A DNA stretch of 64,000 nucleotides, from the NCBI GenBank assembly GCA_947561395.2, contig OX387185.1, positions 39,504,602 through 39,568,601 on the forward strand. Direction: 5' to 3'. The notes beneath the pieces were generated by a model. The model ran no database searches, was not told the DNA's origin, and saw only the letters and a list, made by a program, of their open reading frames with translations. Below, in pieces: positions 63,229-64,000 of the stretch. This DNA is from Buxus sempervirens (lineage: Eukaryota > Streptophyta > Magnoliopsida > Buxales > Buxaceae). The position numbers and the translations under genes are program-made. Numbering within the stretch: position 1 is the first letter of the stretch; the number at the start of each line of letters is the position of its first letter.

Positions 63229-64000
63229 AAGGCTCTGTTTGGATACCGAGAGAATGCAAGAAAGACATATGAGAAAAGAAAGTGAAAGAAAAGTGAAGTA
63301 AAAGAAACTGAAAAGTAATTTTCTTGCTATTGTTTGGATGTTGCAAGAAATTTTTATAGTTTTAATTGAAAATTTGGAATTTTGTGTTTGGATAGCAAGA
63401 AAATTAATAGAAAGCTGAATGCAATTTACAAGTCTACCCTCACGATCAATTTTGGCTCTTGGGTTGTCAGTTGGTCTACAGATGCTCCAATCAACTTTGG
63501 CTTGGCTATTTTATGACCTTTACTTACCTTTAACGACACTACTATAGAATGTCACGTGCGGCACTCTCCCATTATTGGTAGATACATTTTAATGACAATG
63601 GAATTTGGCGGTCAGGCTAGTTTGTCCACGTCATCAATACCAACAACATCAATATTGTTATAGACATATATACACTTCATGTATTTACAATTTCCCTCAA
63701 TAACATCTATAAGGTCATCCACAGTGGCATCTTCACGGAACAAAAGCTAACAAAAAAAATGAATTCATTAGCAAGGGTCACATGTATTTCTTTTTTTAAA
63801 AGAAGGAAAAAAAAGGGACTCACCTTCACAATATAACGATAAACATAAATAAAACACTATTCATAGAATGGCAAATACAAATGATAGAGAAGCACAAAAA
63901 ACCATTACGTAATGGGGAAGCTGATAAAAGACTAAAACTACCAGTTTGTAACTGCTAGTCAGCAAAAAAAGTATAGCAATCCCTTATCACAGGAATGCAC
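63229..64000. other. Noncoding, possible MITE start at 63232
   Basis: No gene seen. GGCTCTGTTTGGATACCG at 63232 and recurring TGTTTGGAT words (63331, 63385) resemble the GGCTGTTTGG termini of plant MITEs, but the other end is not identified in the window. Confidence 0.35.

Overview
This window is plant nuclear DNA, most likely from a woody eudicot or another angiosperm with a repeat-rich genome. The evidence is multi-exon genes with GT-AG introns of up to about 9.6 kb, plant-specific families (ENOD93, plant DYRK with a LisH start, TMN/nonaspanin, hydroxyethylthiazole kinase, serine carboxypeptidase-like), and nested plant transposons. No RNA gene or CRISPR array was found. I could not name the species.

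Layout. 1-12.9 kb is a four-level transposon nest. An LTR-like repeat (1-639 and 11195-12870) was hit by a Ty1/copia Sirevirus-like element on the minus strand (640-11194) that keeps gag and the protease start but shows no integrase, RT or RNase H. Its gag was hit by a solo LTR (4764-9023, 5-bp duplication CTAAC), and that LTR by an inverted solo LTR of the same family (6051-7813, duplication GGAGG). 13.9-16.4 kb holds a 1.5-kb inverted-repeat element and a GC-ended hAT-like element.

16.8-42.5 kb holds two convergent genes. An ENOD93-like gene lies on the plus strand (CDS 17150-23232, 4 exons, 115 aa). A large DYRK-family kinase gene lies on the minus strand (CDS 24159-41900, 7 exons, 1195 aa, one GC-AG intron). 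Their introns hold a Mutator-like foldback element, a SINE-like insert, a hAT transposase remnant and LINE tails.

42.6-53.1 kb: a TMN/TM9SF gene on the plus strand (CDS 45442-53131, 7 exons, 591 aa) is divergent from the kinase gene. Its sixth intron is 5 kb and carries a LINE relic.

53.9-63.2 kb is the most unusual part. The 5' half of the kinase gene (37413 to about 42180) is present again in the same orientation at 53911-58033 plus 62990-63228. The copy is dead: +5 net frameshift, a nonsense codon and a 426-bp in-frame deletion. It is split by a composite insert of about 5 kb. The insert has two 738-bp inverted arms, a minus-strand serine carboxypeptidase fragment that runs into the arms, a hydroxyethylthiazole kinase (THIM) N-terminal fragment bracketed by its own terminal inverted repeats (Pack-MULE-like), and a small foldback element.

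The intact genes have no obvious shared pathway: ENOD93 is a small membrane protein, the kinase is a presumed signalling regulator, and TMN is an endomembrane sorting protein. The main interest is genome dynamics: local duplication, gene-fragment capture and a structure able to make double-stranded RNA.
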